Notes under the pieces: model-generated
Databases searched by the model: none
Told to the model about the DNA's origin: nothing
The model's input: the letters and a program-made list of their open reading frames with translations, nothing else
Program-made: the position numbers and the translations under genes
Shown: piece by piece, positions 46,341-57,130 of the stretch
Layout: each line of letters begins with the position of its first letter
Numbering within the stretch: the first letter of the stretch is position 1
Assembly (NCBI GenBank): GCA_030686995.1
Contig: CM060681.1
Location: forward strand, 160,722,333 to 160,786,332
Direction of reading: 5' to 3'
Length of the DNA: 64,000 nt
From: Artemisia argyi
Taxonomy: Eukaryota; Streptophyta; Magnoliopsida; Asterales; Asteraceae

Positions 46341-47922
46341 CAGGGTAAATTATAAATATCAACAATTGTGCCTATTTGCTTGTTTTTTGTCTCAAGAAGA
46401 ACCTAAGACAGTATCTCAAGCATTAGCTAAAGAGAGTTGGGTTGAAGCCATGCAAGAAGAACTTCTACAATTCAAGCTTCAAGATGTTTGTATATTATGT
46501 GATTTACCTGATGGCAAGAGATTGATTGGTACAAAATGGGTGTTTAGAATTAAGAGAGATGAAAGAGGGAATGTCATCAAGAACAAAGCAAGATTGGTTG
46601 CACAAGGATATAGACAAGAAGAAGGAGTGGACTATGATGAAGTGTTTGCTCATGTTGCAAGAATTGAAGCTATAAGGTTGTTTCTGGCTTTTGCATCATA
46701 TATGGGCTTTCCTGTCTACCAAATGGATGTCAAGAGTGCTTTTCTTTATGGCACTATAACAGAGGAAGTCTATGTTAAACAACCTCCTGGTTTTGAGGAT
46801 CCTGCACATCCAAACAAAGTCTATAAGGTCATTAAGGCTCTGTATGGCCTACATCAAGCTCCTAGAGCTTGGTATGAAAGACTCTCTACCTTTCTATTGC
46901 AACATGGTTACATGAGAGGTGCCATTGATAAAACTTTGTTTATCAAAAGATACAAAAAGGATATTATGCTTGTCCAAGTGTATGTGGATGACATTATTTT
47001 TGGAGCCACAAAACAGTCCATGGTGAAAGAGTTTGAGCAGCTCATGCAACAAGAATTCCAAATGAGTTCCATGGGTGAATTGACTTTCTTTTTGGGGCTT
47101 CAAGTTCAACAATCAAGTAGTGGAATCTTCATAAGTCAAGATAAGTATGTTACTGACATTCTTAAGAGGTTTAACTTCACAACTGTCAAGCCTGCCTCCA
47201 CACCCATTGATGCTAATAAACCATTAGGAAAAGATGAAGATGGAGAAGATGTGGATGTTAAACTGTATAGATCAATGATTGGATGTCTAATGTATTTAAC
47301 TGCATCTAGACCTGACATTACTTTTGCTGTATGCTTATGTGCAAGATATCAGGTCAACCCCAAAATTTCTCATCTTAATGTAGACAAGAGAATTTTTAGG
47401 TATCTTAGGCATCAACCTAAGCTAGGGTTGTGGTATCCTAGGGAGTCTCCTTTTCATTTGGAAGCATTTTCAGACAGTGATTATGCTGGAGATAATTATG
47501 ACAGAAGATCAACCACTGGAGGATGCCAATATCTTGGAAGAAGATTAGTTTCATGGCAGTGTAAGAAACAAACAATTGCAGCAACATCATCCACTGAAGC
47601 AGAATATGTTGCAGCTGCAAGTTATTGTGGACAAGTACTTTGGTTGCAGAATCAACTCTTGGATTATGGATTCAATTTCAAGCATACTCCTATCAACATT
47701 GAAAATGAGAGTACCATTTGTATTGTGTAGAATCCTGTTTACCATTCCAAGACCAAGCACATTCAGATAAGACACCATTTCATTAGGGACTGCTATGAGC
47801 ACAGGCTTATTAATGTAGTTAAAGTTCACACAGATGATAATGTGGCCGACTTACTTACAAAGGGATTTGATGTTTCAAGGTTAAATCATTTAGTGGTGAG
47901 TATTGGGATGATTAATTATTAA
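46341..47922 (+). pseudogene. Reverse transcriptase and RNase H of element C
   Basis: Nearly intact copia RT: GTKWVFRIKRDERGNVIKNK, ARLVAQGYRQEEGVDYDEVF, VYQMDVKSAFLYG, ALYGLHQAPRAWY and catalytic VYVDDIIFG. RNase H shows AFSDSDYAGD, SSTEAEYVAAA and IENESTICIV. The only stop inside, TAG at 47728-47730, falls where the family has Lys. The frame then continues NPVYHSKTKHIQIRHHFIRD to GMINY and a natural stop at 47920-47922. There is no true start codon here; it was part of a polyprotein. It is the best preserved pol in the window. Confidence 0.93.
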
Positions 47923-48319
47923 TGCTATATTTGAGGGGAGGCATTAGTAATTATTCTTTGTTTAAGGGGAGGCAATCCAGTTAGTTTAAGTTACAAAGAG
48001 GATGAAAAGTACTTTTGAGCAAAGTACTGCTTTACCTTAGCTTGAAAGTACTGCTTGGCGCTTAATGGAAAGTACTGACATGTCATGGTACTGTTCCAAC
48101 GGTCAAAAATACGGGGTAACAACTTTACGAAAGATATGGGGAAGATAAATTCCAAAAATAACGGTAAATTCATTAATTAGCCGCAATTTTTTGTATATTA
48201 TCCATCTTTGTGAATATTTTCTCCATATTCATTTATTCTCATTCTTATCCCTTTACATCTTTTTAAACCTACATCCAATTAAACGCCGACGCACTTACTT
48301 CTTTTTCATCCATCATTCA
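47923..48319 (+). other. Pol-env spacer of element C
   Basis: Non-coding. It holds two internal purine tracts (TTGAGGGGAGGC near 47931 and TTAAGGGGAGGC near 47962) and four AAAGTACT words between 48008 and 48080. Confidence 0.75.
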
Positions 48320-51065
48320 ATGTCTAATCGACCAACTGTAAATAAACACAACATGATTGCTTACCTTGACAAGACTTAATTGAATGTTGATTTTCATGGA
48401 ATAATTGACTTTCTCACTGGGTCTTCAATTAACTATGCTTTACTGGTGAATCCTGACATCATTGGACCTTGGATTCAAGAGTTCTGGGCTACTGCTACGT
48501 CTGGTTTGGACTTTGGAAGAAGAAGAATCATTTATTCGTGCTACAGTGGCTGGAAGATCCATTCATATCACAGATGCTACAATCCTAGAAGACTTACTTT
48601 TCAATGATGAAGGAAGTACTATTTTATTTGATAAGCAAGTTCTTTGGGCTACACTCAGGGATATCGGGTATGAAGGTGCACTAACTAAACTCACTTTTCA
48701 AAAACCTTTATTTAGTCCTCACTGGAAGTACCTTGTCCATGTCTTACTTCATTGTCTAAGCCCTAAAAGTACTGCTTGGGATCAATTTGGACAATACATA
48801 GCCTCTGCATTAGTGGGATTAGATACCAATAGACCTTTTAACTTTTCCAACATGATTCTAGATGGTATGCTTACCCATATCAATAATGGTTCACCATTCT
48901 TGATGTACCCAAGATTTATTCAGGTCTTCCTAAACAACCAGCTTGAGGATTTACCTAAACCTCAACACTTTTTATCCTCTGTTGCACTTCCTGCAAAGGT
49001 GTTCACTTTTATGGCTAGTGTCAAATTTTTTGGAAGAAAGACACCTTTGACTGCACATATTTTGGAAGTGGCTCAAGCTGTCAAAGATCAAGTTGATGCA
49101 TCTAGTGCATCTGAGCATTCTGAGAATTCTGAACATTCTGAGTCAGCACCAACTCCACCAATACCTCTTGCATCACCTCAGCAAATTGCATCCAGTGAAA
49201 GAACTACTTCACTACCTGTTCAGGCTTCAAGAGAAAGATCTGTTTCAAAGGAAAGTACTTCTCTACCTACTGTTTCTAAGGAAATGTCTGCTTCTTTGCA
49301 AGGTACTGCTTATACTGATACAGATCAGGATGTGAATCCACCACCATCTCCCAATGATTATACTTCCACGGATGGGTCTCAAACATCTGGAAGAGATGAG
49401 GGAGTGATGGACACTTATGCCTTGACTAGAGAATTCAGAAGATTGAAGAAGGTGGTTAATAGTCAAGCTGATATAATTTTGAAGTTGAAGGCTAGGATCA
49501 AGAAGCTAAAGAATTCAGTTTGGCCTCTTGTTAAGCATAACAGAATGTGGATGAAGCAACAGAGACAGAGTAGTCACACATCAAAGAAAGCATTTAAGAC
49601 TAAGAAGAAGAAAATTAGGAAGCAATCTTCATTCACATTGGGGAGGAATTTAGAAGAGAATCTGAATGTAGATGATGCTAAACCCAATGATGAAGAAGAT
49701 CAGATGCTGAATTTTGATGATACACAAGTATTTGAAGACATTGCTCTTCAAAGTACTGCTGAGAGAAAAGATGATGAGAATGTTGTTAATGAAGAGATTG
49801 TTCTTGAGCAAGTTAAGGATGGAGATTTGGAAGGTACTGAAGCTCAAGATAAAGATATTCAAAGTACAGAAGATCAGAATATTGGTGCTCAAAGTACTGG
49901 TGTTCAAGGTACTGCTTCTCAAAGTACTGACAGGCAATTTCTAATCACACCAAGGACTTTGAATTTTGAAGAAGAAGCTGGTCCTTCAAATCCTATTCAA
50001 GAAGAGCCTATTGAACATACTGCAAGTGATGATGAGACAATTGCAAACATCATACTAAGCATCACAAGGCCAAGGGGTATTAGTATTCCTGGAGTTGAAC
50101 AAGTTCAAGCTTTACCTTCTTCTTCTCAACCTACTCAAGAGGTGGATCCTAAAGAGAAAGGAAAAGGGATCATGCAAGAACCAAAGAAGAAGAAAAAGAA
50201 GTTTACTCTAGTGCAATTAAAAGCTATAGAAGAGGCTAAAAATGAAGAAGCTGCTAGAAAGTATCAACCTGATTATGATGCAGAATTCTTAAGGGAATCA
50301 AGGAAGCCAGTTGCTGAAACAAGAAGACCACCATCCATTGCTCAAGAGAGAAAAATTTTTTTGAAGGGCAGAGGATATAAAGGTTTACAAAGACTCAGAT
50401 ATCCACAAGTGAAAGAGTTATAGGATGTTGTTCAAGAGTCCATCAAAAGAGAGCTTGAAAGTTTTATACTTATGGATTTTGAAAAGGAGAAGAAGCTGGA
50501 GGAAATAAAGAAAGAACAAGCTGGGAAAAGAAAATTAAAGAGAAAGAGGGCAACTCAAGATGATAAGTTATCAAAGAAGCTCAAGATGCTGAGATCAGAC
50601 ACTGTTGATGAGCTGAGGAATTATCTTAGAGTTGTGGACTTTGAGAATCTAAAGAAAGCAGAAGATGCTGAGCATAAGTCCAAGATATCTACATTTTCTG
50701 TGGTAGAATCATCTGAAGGGGATTGTCTCATTTTTCACAGAGAAGATGAAAGTTTCAAAGTATTCAATATGTTATGGGATATACTGCACATGATAGACAG
50801 AGAAGATCTTTATCATTTGTATTTGCAAGTGCAAGCATATTTTGAGAATACTGAACCAACAGGAGTAGGATTAATCTTGCTGGGAGATTTAATGACCATC
50901 TGGGAGACAAGTGAAACAAGTAATGATGCTCTGTGGAATGCTCAAGAGAATTGGGAAATAACAAGATGGAGATTCTTTGAGTCATCAGGGGTACATTCAC
51001 TTGAATTGGAAGATGGAGTCATGATACATATGCTAGCTAGCAGAGAGAAGATACCCTCTTACTAG
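48320..51065 (+). pseudogene. env-like third reading frame of element C
   Basis: ATG at 48320-48322 (MSNRPTVNKHNMIAYLDKT), then TAA at 48377-48379. The same frame continues NVDFHGIIDFLTGSSINYAL until a shift near 48510. Then it is open from about 48510 to 50423: TKLTFQKPLFSPHWKYLVHV, HCLSPKSTAWDQFGQYIASA, FNFSNMILDGMLTHI, FLMYPRFIQVFLNN. This is the conserved block found after pol in SIRE-type elements. A Ser/Pro linker, coiled coil and Lys-rich tail follow. A TAG at 50421-50423 is followed by an open tail to 51065. AAAGTACTG words recur in the coding sequence and encode QST/EST. The function is unknown. Confidence 0.8.
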
Positions 51066-51412
51066 AGATCTTATGACAAAGATGCTGGATCATGGTATGG
51101 AGGTTGAAGATGAAAGTAAAGTTGCACTAATGGTGATTGAGTTATTCATTAAGTAGACTACTTCAGATGATGATATTGCCTAAATACTGGTATGGTTTGT
51201 ATTATATAAATCTTTTTGAATAATAAGTACTTTAATCAAAGTACTTTCAGACAAATAGTACTTTCTCAAAGTACTGCTTGCAGCATAAAACCAGTAAAGT
51301 CTTTTGTTTAAGTTTAAAATAAAAAAAAGGAAAAACTTTTTGAAGCATAAGATGACAGCAACAAACTGTTTTGAGAGGAACACATGGTGTTAGTACTTGT
51401 ACTGCACAACAA
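51066..51412 (+). other. 3' UTR of element C, upstream part
   Basis: Non-coding. AAAGTACT words cluster at 51228-51275. It leads into the pseudoknot array. Confidence 0.6.
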
Positions 51413-51853
51413 ATGGTAATCAACTCACCATGTTTAATAGACAAGAAAGAGTTTGACTCATCATGAGGGTACGGCTCTGATGTGATAATCAAATCCGTTT
51501 TTAGTTGACAATTTACTAAAAATTGTATGGTTTTCAACTCACCGTATCTGTTAAAGTGAAGAGTTGGCTAGCCCACAAGAAAATGGCTTGTGGTAAAGGC
51601 CGTGGAAAAACCATTTATATGGGAATTAGTTCACCATGGTTATGATTGTACTAAAAGAACTAACTAGTCCAAAAACAAACGGCTCTTGGTAAAGACTAAA
51701 CAAATCCGTTGATAGCTGATGATTTGCTAAAAATCATATGGTTATCAATGTACCATAGTTTTTGTGCTTAAACCTAAACATTGGCTACTCTAGAGTTAAT
51801 GGCTTTGGTAAAGAGACATCTAAATCCATTAAATTTTCAATGATTCACCTCTC
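51413..51853 (+). repeat. Diverged tandem array of predicted H-type pseudoknots
   Basis: Four units of about 90-120 bp end in ATGGTTNTCAAYTCACCRTR-like blocks (51413-51432, 51527-51546, 51620-51639, 51738-51757, weak at 51834-51853). Stem 1 / stem 2 per unit: (a) CATCA-GAG 51459-51467 with CTC-TGATG 51475-51482; ACGG 51471 with CCGT 51495. (b) CCACAAG 51573 with CTTGTGG 51587; AAATGG 51581 with CCATTT 51611. (c) CCAAAAA 51669 with CTCTTGG 51683 (5 of 7 pairs); AACGG 51678 with CCGTT 51706. (d) CTAGAG 51790 with CTTTGG 51803 (two G-U); TTAATGG 51796 with CCATTAA 51826. Units a and c add a 7-bp hairpin. It is read in the sense strand of C. Confidence 0.65.
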
Positions 51854-52097
51854 ACATGAGTTAACACACCTGGAAGTGATGAGAATAGCATGAAACTCTA
51901 TGATTTGATGTACAATTTGCCAAATGTTGCTGAGTTGCTGAAAAGATCTGTTGCTGTAAAATGATCATATGCTGCTGATGAAAAGTACTTTGATACACAA
52001 GTCAGAAAGAAGATAAAGACTCAATCTTTCCTTGAAGATAGAGATATTGAAGTTAAAGATAATAAAAGGAACTTGAAATCAAGCAAGTAGAATTCAA
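51854..52097 (+). other. 3' UTR of element C, downstream part
   Basis: Non-coding stretch between the array and the PPT. No gene is seen. Confidence 0.6.
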
Positions 52098-52110
52098 GTT
52101 AGGGGAGGAT
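52098..52110 (+). promoter_or_regulatory. Polypurine tract of element C
   Basis: GTTAGGGGAGGAT directly precedes the LTR start TGTTAGGATA. Confidence 0.85.
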
Positions 52111-52627
52111 TGTTAGGATATGAAGATCAAAAGTATTCTGAAGTTCAAAGTACTGCTTGTGTCAAAGTACTGCTCATGATCAAAGTACTGCTTGTGCATG
52201 AAGAAAAGAGAAAGTACTTCTAAGATAAAGGACTGATATGCAATATTGTGAAGGATTGTAATGCAAAGTTATTAGAATATTCTAGAAGTTAGATTAGTAT
52301 TAGTTTACTTGTCGTTCAAGTATTGAAAACCGACTTAGGGTTTTTCTTATGCCTATAAAAGGATCCCCATGGTGGTATTAGATATAGAGGCATACGTACA
52401 ATATTAGAGTTATTTAGTGATTAGAGTTTGTTAGTGAATCTGTGTTGTCAAGCAGGTTCAAAGTTTGGTTTAATATAAAGTTATTCTTCTTAGCTTTGTG
52501 TTAGTAGATTCCGCATACTTTACAAAGTTACATCAGTGTTTCGTTATTAATAGTTTTGGAGTTATTCAAGATTGTTAAACCTATTACAAGCTACAAAGTA
52601 GTTTGATCAGAGTATATCGATCCAACA
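52111..52627 (+). mobile_element. LTR B, 3' LTR of element C (517 bp)
   Basis: TGTTAGGATATG to CGATCCAACA, followed by AAATG. AAAGTACTG words at about 52148-52220 lie upstream of TATA box CCTATAAAAGG (about 52350). It shares layout and the word with A1/A2 but has little sequence similarity. Confidence 0.85.
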
Positions 52628-53007
52628 AAATGTATATATGTAAAATATATATGTTTGCTTAAGATATGTTAGTTTGATGAGTAACTAAAAAATGTTTGAT
52701 TACTTATGTTATTATAAAACACATTTTATTAATACTTAAAACAAACTAATTTTACTTGTATATCTTATATGATACTTTACTTGTTTTTGTGACACTTTTT
52801 TTAAAATGACTACATTACTATTCATGAGCAAATAATTGGTAACTTTTGTTAAAATCTATTTTTGTTCTAAGAAAAACTTGTGACAATATGTAAAAAAATA
52901 CTTTAAATATTTATGTTTTGCTAAAATAAAATTTGTAATTGTCGTTAACAAAATATAACAAAGATCGAATATATAAATAACATTTTTAGACGATATTTGT
53001 ATTAACA
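52628..53007 (-). mobile_element. 5' LTR of element M, outer segment
   Basis: Resumes after composite C (starting with the right AAATG copy) and ends ATTAACA at 53007. 52815-53007 is duplicated at 25372-25565, which identifies it as the outer end of the LTR of M. Confidence 0.8.
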
Positions 53008-53933
53008 AACTATAATGTTATTATACTTTTCTAGCTTTAGCTAAAGGTAGATGTAGTTTATTATCAAAGTAAAAAACTTAGCTCAATTTCAAAAAGTGAG
53101 GAATACTATGTCACATATTTTATTTTGGAAATTTCGGGCAAGAAACACGTCCTCGAGGAGAAGAGGAGAAAAGCAGGTGTAGTGGTCATTTCAAATTAAA
53201 AGACTTTTTTCACCAAATTAAAACATCTTTCGTTGAGTTAATGTAATCGCTGAAAGAAGTATGGTTTTCTGCACATGATCTTTTCCTCTTTTTTTACCAG
53301 CGATGGTTATGCAAAAAAGTAGAATAAGCAATAGGTCGGTGATATCGTTGTCATCAACCTTTGTGAGTAACCACCAATGGATTTGTTTCCATAGGTAGAT
53401 CCGTTAGTGTTGCCCATTTTTCTGATATTAAAATTAAGAAAAATCATAAGGTTCATGATTCGTGTAACTAATAAATAAATTCTAAGTAATAAGTTCATAT
53501 TGTTATTAACTATATTGGAATAATACTCACGCAAAGCAACGGTGTATAGCGGCAATAATTATACTTGTCAAATCGTGATTCTTGTTCGACCATAGATGCG
53601 AAGCATTTTTTTTTTTTATTTTTTATTAATTTAATATAGTGTGAGTTTTTGTAAAGTTGTCAAGTTAAGAAGTGAAAAAAAAAATTAAAAAAAAATTAAA
53701 AAATTAAAAAGATAATTTAAGTTGCTAAATTTTTGAATAGTTGCCAAGTTTAAGGGGTAATTAATGATAATTTAGACAAATAACATTAATTTAGTTTTAA
53801 CTTTCAAGTTTCAGAAAAAGAGATATTCTTTATGGGTTATGTCACCCCCACCTCCTCAGGATGTGATATAAGAGGGTAAATATACAAAAGATTCCTTTTG
53901 CCTTTTCAGTTTACCGTAAAACACAGTTTTTTA
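53008..53933. other. AT-rich sequence without recognised gene
   Basis: No open frame with recognisable protein and no repeat match inside the window. A-rich runs lie at 53680-53712. Confidence 0.6.
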
Positions 53934-54469
53934 TAGGAGTGGCAATTTCTGACCCGACACGAAACTTGATCTGAAACCGACACAAAAATTAACAGCTTCG
54001 GGTTGAGCTAAATAGATTTCGGGTCAGGTTTAAGTCGATATATCTAACCCGTTTATTAAACAGGTCAGGTTCGGATTGGGAATAAAATAAACGGGTCGAC
54101 CCGCCAACCCGTTTAAGATTTTTTTTCCTTAATTAAAAATTATTTATATTTAATTATACAGGTTAAGTGGGTTAAAGGGTCGACCCGCTAACCCATTTGA
54201 CCTGTTTAACTAATGTAATGTGCTAATTTTTGTATATAAAACGGGTTAAATGGGTCAACCCGAAACCCGTTTAACATATTCAACCCGTGTAACCTATTTA
54301 ACCCGTCAACCCAAGTATATATACGGGTTAAATGTGTCAGGTTCGGATTACGTGTAAACAGGTTATAGTTGACACAGCTCACCCGATGATTTAAATGGGT
54401 CAGGTTCGGGTTGGGGTTTTCTGACCCGCCAACCCGAACCCGTCAACTCGACCCGAATTGCCACCCCTA
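53934..54469. mobile_element. hAT-type non-autonomous DNA transposon (536 bp)
   Basis: Terminal inverted repeats TAGGAGTGGCAATT (53934-53947) and AATTGCCACCCCTA (54456-54469), with one mismatch. Flanks GTTTTTTA and GTTTTTAC make an imperfect 8-bp duplication, the length hAT transposases make. The interior is built of ACCCG / CGGGT words in both orientations, the well known layout of this MITE-like group in plants. There is no transposase. Confidence 0.85.
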
Positions 54470-55181
54470 GTTTTTACTTTTTTATTAGTTTATGTTATGC
54501 GTTTTCTGTTAGTTTTAAGCTTTTGAATTACGGAATATTAAACTTTTTATTTTCTGTTCCGTATTTTCAGGTTTGTAGTCTTTTTATATATACAAAATTA
54601 TAAAATTTAAAAGAAATTAAGAAAAAAAAAAAGAAAGAAAAAAAAAAGAAAAAAAAGAGGAATATTATCATTTGTAAACTAGAATTGTGCAAATAACCTC
54701 TCCCATTCTTTTTAGACAGTGAGGATTTTTATATTTTAATTGTTGTAATAACATATGGATGACGTAGTTTACAGTTCATATAGGTTTTACGATTCCAAAT
54801 CAAAATACAAATTCTTGCCCATTTTAGCGAACTAGGTAATAGGTATAAATCACACAATTACTCCTATTAAGCAAGTAATTATCACAAATGGAAAGTAGAA
54901 AAGAAGGTGAATAAAGACAATGAAATGATGAATATAAAAATAGAAAGTTGGGAGACATGAGACTTTTTATGAATGGAGATGGATACTCCACGTAGGTATT
55001 CGATTTTTTTATTAAGCAAAAAACCTCGTACATTTCCTAATTTCCATTGCCGACACATCAACAACTCCCCAGCATCCCAAAACCTAGGCCCACCTTTCCA
55101 AAACCCAGGCCCACTTTCTTTCATCAATTACCTTATTTTGTCCGTTTTACATTATTATAACTTTCCATGCTTCACAAAAAC
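54470..55181. other. Unassigned AT-rich stretch with A-rich run
   Basis: An A/G-rich run at about 54617-54660. No gene or transposon end is recognised. Confidence 0.5.
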
Positions 55182-55257
<76 letters not shown>

Positions 55258-55258
55258 T
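55182..55258. repeat. (TA)n microsatellite with palindromic ends
   Basis: ATTAATA(TA)n TATTAAT, about 77 bp, fully self-complementary. Confidence 0.97.
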
Positions 55259-55689
55259 TGCAAGTGACGAAAAGATCCAGATCACAAACAGGTCATAACC
55301 GATTTGTTGTATATGTGTATCTATAATGTCGTATGGCCTATCAACAAAATCGCATCGTGCAAGCAAGTCGAGATGCGTTCTAGCTTTGACATGATTTAGA
55401 CTTGGCTTAATGTACTAAAATTATGTGTATTTACAATTAAGAAACATGAGATGGTTAAAAAGAGTGAGAGTGAAATTGTTATAATAGATATGTGGTACAT
55501 TGACATTGATGGGATATTTTTTTTATATTTTCGAAATGTATATAATTTCACCTCCATCATAGAAAACGGGGGAGCGAGTAACCTTTTGAGAAGAAAAACG
55601 ATAATACAAAAAACTTTTAAAAAAAATAGAACCTAACATGGGATGGGATCAATAGATCAAACTTGATGCTTATTTTAGATCACGTTTTA
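55259..55689. other. Unassigned stretch
   Basis: No recognisable gene or repeat between the (TA)n tract and the Athila-like LTR. Confidence 0.4.
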
Positions 55690-57130
55690 AAGTTATACAA
55701 GCTCGTCTACCTATAGTCTACTTATGAACTAACAGGTAGAGAATCCGGTCGTATGTAGTGTAGTATTCGGTAAAATCGAGGTCGTCCCAAGAGCTAGTGG
55801 TCGGTTTGTAATTCAAGTTTTAATTGTTACGAGATTGGATTTTTTTTAATTAACTAATTTGCAAGAAATATATAACGGAAATGGAAATGAGTTGGATTAA
55901 TTTAGAGAGAAAGATGTGCTACCCTAGTTACTACATTATTCACGCAATGATTTCATTCCTAGTGCAATGTCTACTCTCATTTTATATGGTGGTTCTACTA
56001 TCATTAGGTCCGATTGGTCGTCGAAACTAACCTATAATTCCTATTATCTCAACTCCGTTATTCGCGAAGTTGGGCATCTAGTTCATAGACATTAAACCCC
56101 CAACTATCTTAAAGACCTATCTAATTTCAAAAATCCCGCTTCTCGACATTTAAACCCCATTATATTGGTCCTAATAAGGGTTTATCTGCGCTTCTTAAGT
56201 ACCTAATCTAGTGTAGGTGGTAATCGGTTCAACTCCTACAATCAAGATAGATGTCATCCTATCTCGGGTAACCTACTAGTCTAGCTTTCAATTTGATTCA
56301 CCTACTAACTAGCTAATAGGCTCTACACTAGCCTTAGTACTACCAAAACGCCGCGATGAGTCATAGTCATATAAGATATCCATACAAAATGATAAATAGA
56401 TAAAGAATGAAGATCAAAACATAAATAATTTCATAACTAGGCTAACACATAAAGTGTTTAGCCTCTTCTGTTGTAAAATACAACAAATACAATGAAAGTA
56501 ATCATGGTTAAATTAAATATTGATTTTGATACAAATACTTGATGAATAGATAAAGCTATGAACGAATTCAAGTAAATTCTCCCTTGGAAAGTAAGTTGGA
56601 ACTGTTAGAAACTGCCTTGGAGTGGAACCCTAATCGTCCTTTATGTGTTGTGTGAAGTGGAGATGATAAAAATGCAAATTTAGTACTTTGTTTATATAGT
56701 CTCAACATAACTACGGTGTAACCATAAGTAAAGGGTTACGCTGTAATCTCCTTCAAGCTCGTTGCTCTTCCAGTTGTAGAATAGTTATGACGTAACCATG
56801 AAGAATGGATTACACCATATTCAACTCATTAACTTTTGGCTCATTAGTTTCGTCGTAACCTTGATGTTTTGGTTACGGCGCAACTATTATATCAGCAACA
56901 TTCCAAGCCTTTAATGAATCTTTACGCCGTAGCTTGATCGACTTGATTACGCCATAACTATGTGGCAAGTTGGCTTGGTCTTGGTCAATAAGTATGAAGA
57001 CTATGCTGTAGGTTGGTCGATCCAACTACGTCATAGGTTGTCTCTGTTCTAGCAAGTTGTGTGTATTTCTTTGTGTTTCCTTTCCAATTCCTCATCTTTT
57101 AGTTCCTTTGATCAAATATCACCTAAAATG
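55690..57130 (-). mobile_element. Athila-like LTR on the minus strand (solo or truncated)
   Basis: Approximate limits. On the minus strand it starts near TGATATTTGATC (57123), has a word array (56710-57037), a TATA box ACTATATAAAC (56690-56700), an AGGGTTCC start of the leader part (56625), and a long U5 ending near 55690. Its tail motifs (CGAATCCGGTCG-like AGAATCCGGTCG at 55740, GAGGTCGTCCCAAGAG at 55780) are typical of Athila-type LTRs as I know them. No PBS or internal domain is seen on either side. Confidence 0.6.
56710..57037. repeat. GTTACGGCGTAAC word array in U3 of the Athila-like LTR
   Basis: About ten degenerate copies, for example GGTTACGGCG at 56871, GATTACGCCATAAC at 56945, TACGGTGTAACC at 56712 and TTACGCTGTAA at 56736. 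The array begins about 10 bp upstream of the TATA box. Confidence 0.85.

Larger units (their letters stand above)
35377..52627 (+). mobile_element. Composite copia element C (SIRE-like) flanked by AAATG
   Basis: Order: LTR A1, PBS, 1.19 kb non-coding internal, PPT, LTR A2, PBS, gag (with S2 inside), protease, integrase, RT/RNase H, spacer, env-like frame, 3' UTR with pseudoknot array, PPT, LTR B. The whole is flanked by AAATG (35372-35376 and 52628-52632), as expected of one integration. Yet A-type and B-type LTRs are very different. AAAGTACT words occur in all three LTRs and across the internal region. Numerous stops make it non-autonomous. Confidence 0.8.
25372..53007 (-). mobile_element. 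Copia element M (SIRE-like), degenerate, holding S1 and composite C
   Basis: Minus strand. The 5' LTR is in three pieces (53007-52628, 35376-35041, 31157-30588), followed by a PBS (30574-30585), gag, protease, partial integrase, partial RT, a Pro-rich third frame, PPT and a truncated 3' LTR (25565-25372). Internal proof of this map: the outer end of the 5' LTR (52815-53007) is repeated at 25372-25565, next to the PPT. Large deletions in integrase and RT make it defective. The Pro-rich frame after pol suits the SIRE lineage. Confidence 0.8.

Noticed and set aside
51716..51722. CTGATGA motif suggesting a hammerhead ribozyme
   Set aside because: The GAAA core and the three hammerhead stems are not present around it. 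The bases are better explained by the hairpin at 51719-51737.
51413..51853. Pseudoknots as programmed frameshift signals
   Set aside because: They lie after the last stop of the env-like frame (51065), with no slippery heptamer and no overlapping frame to shift into.
54973..55326. 117-codon open frame with an Ile-Tyr repeat
   Set aside because: It is produced by translating the (TA)n microsatellite and its flanks.
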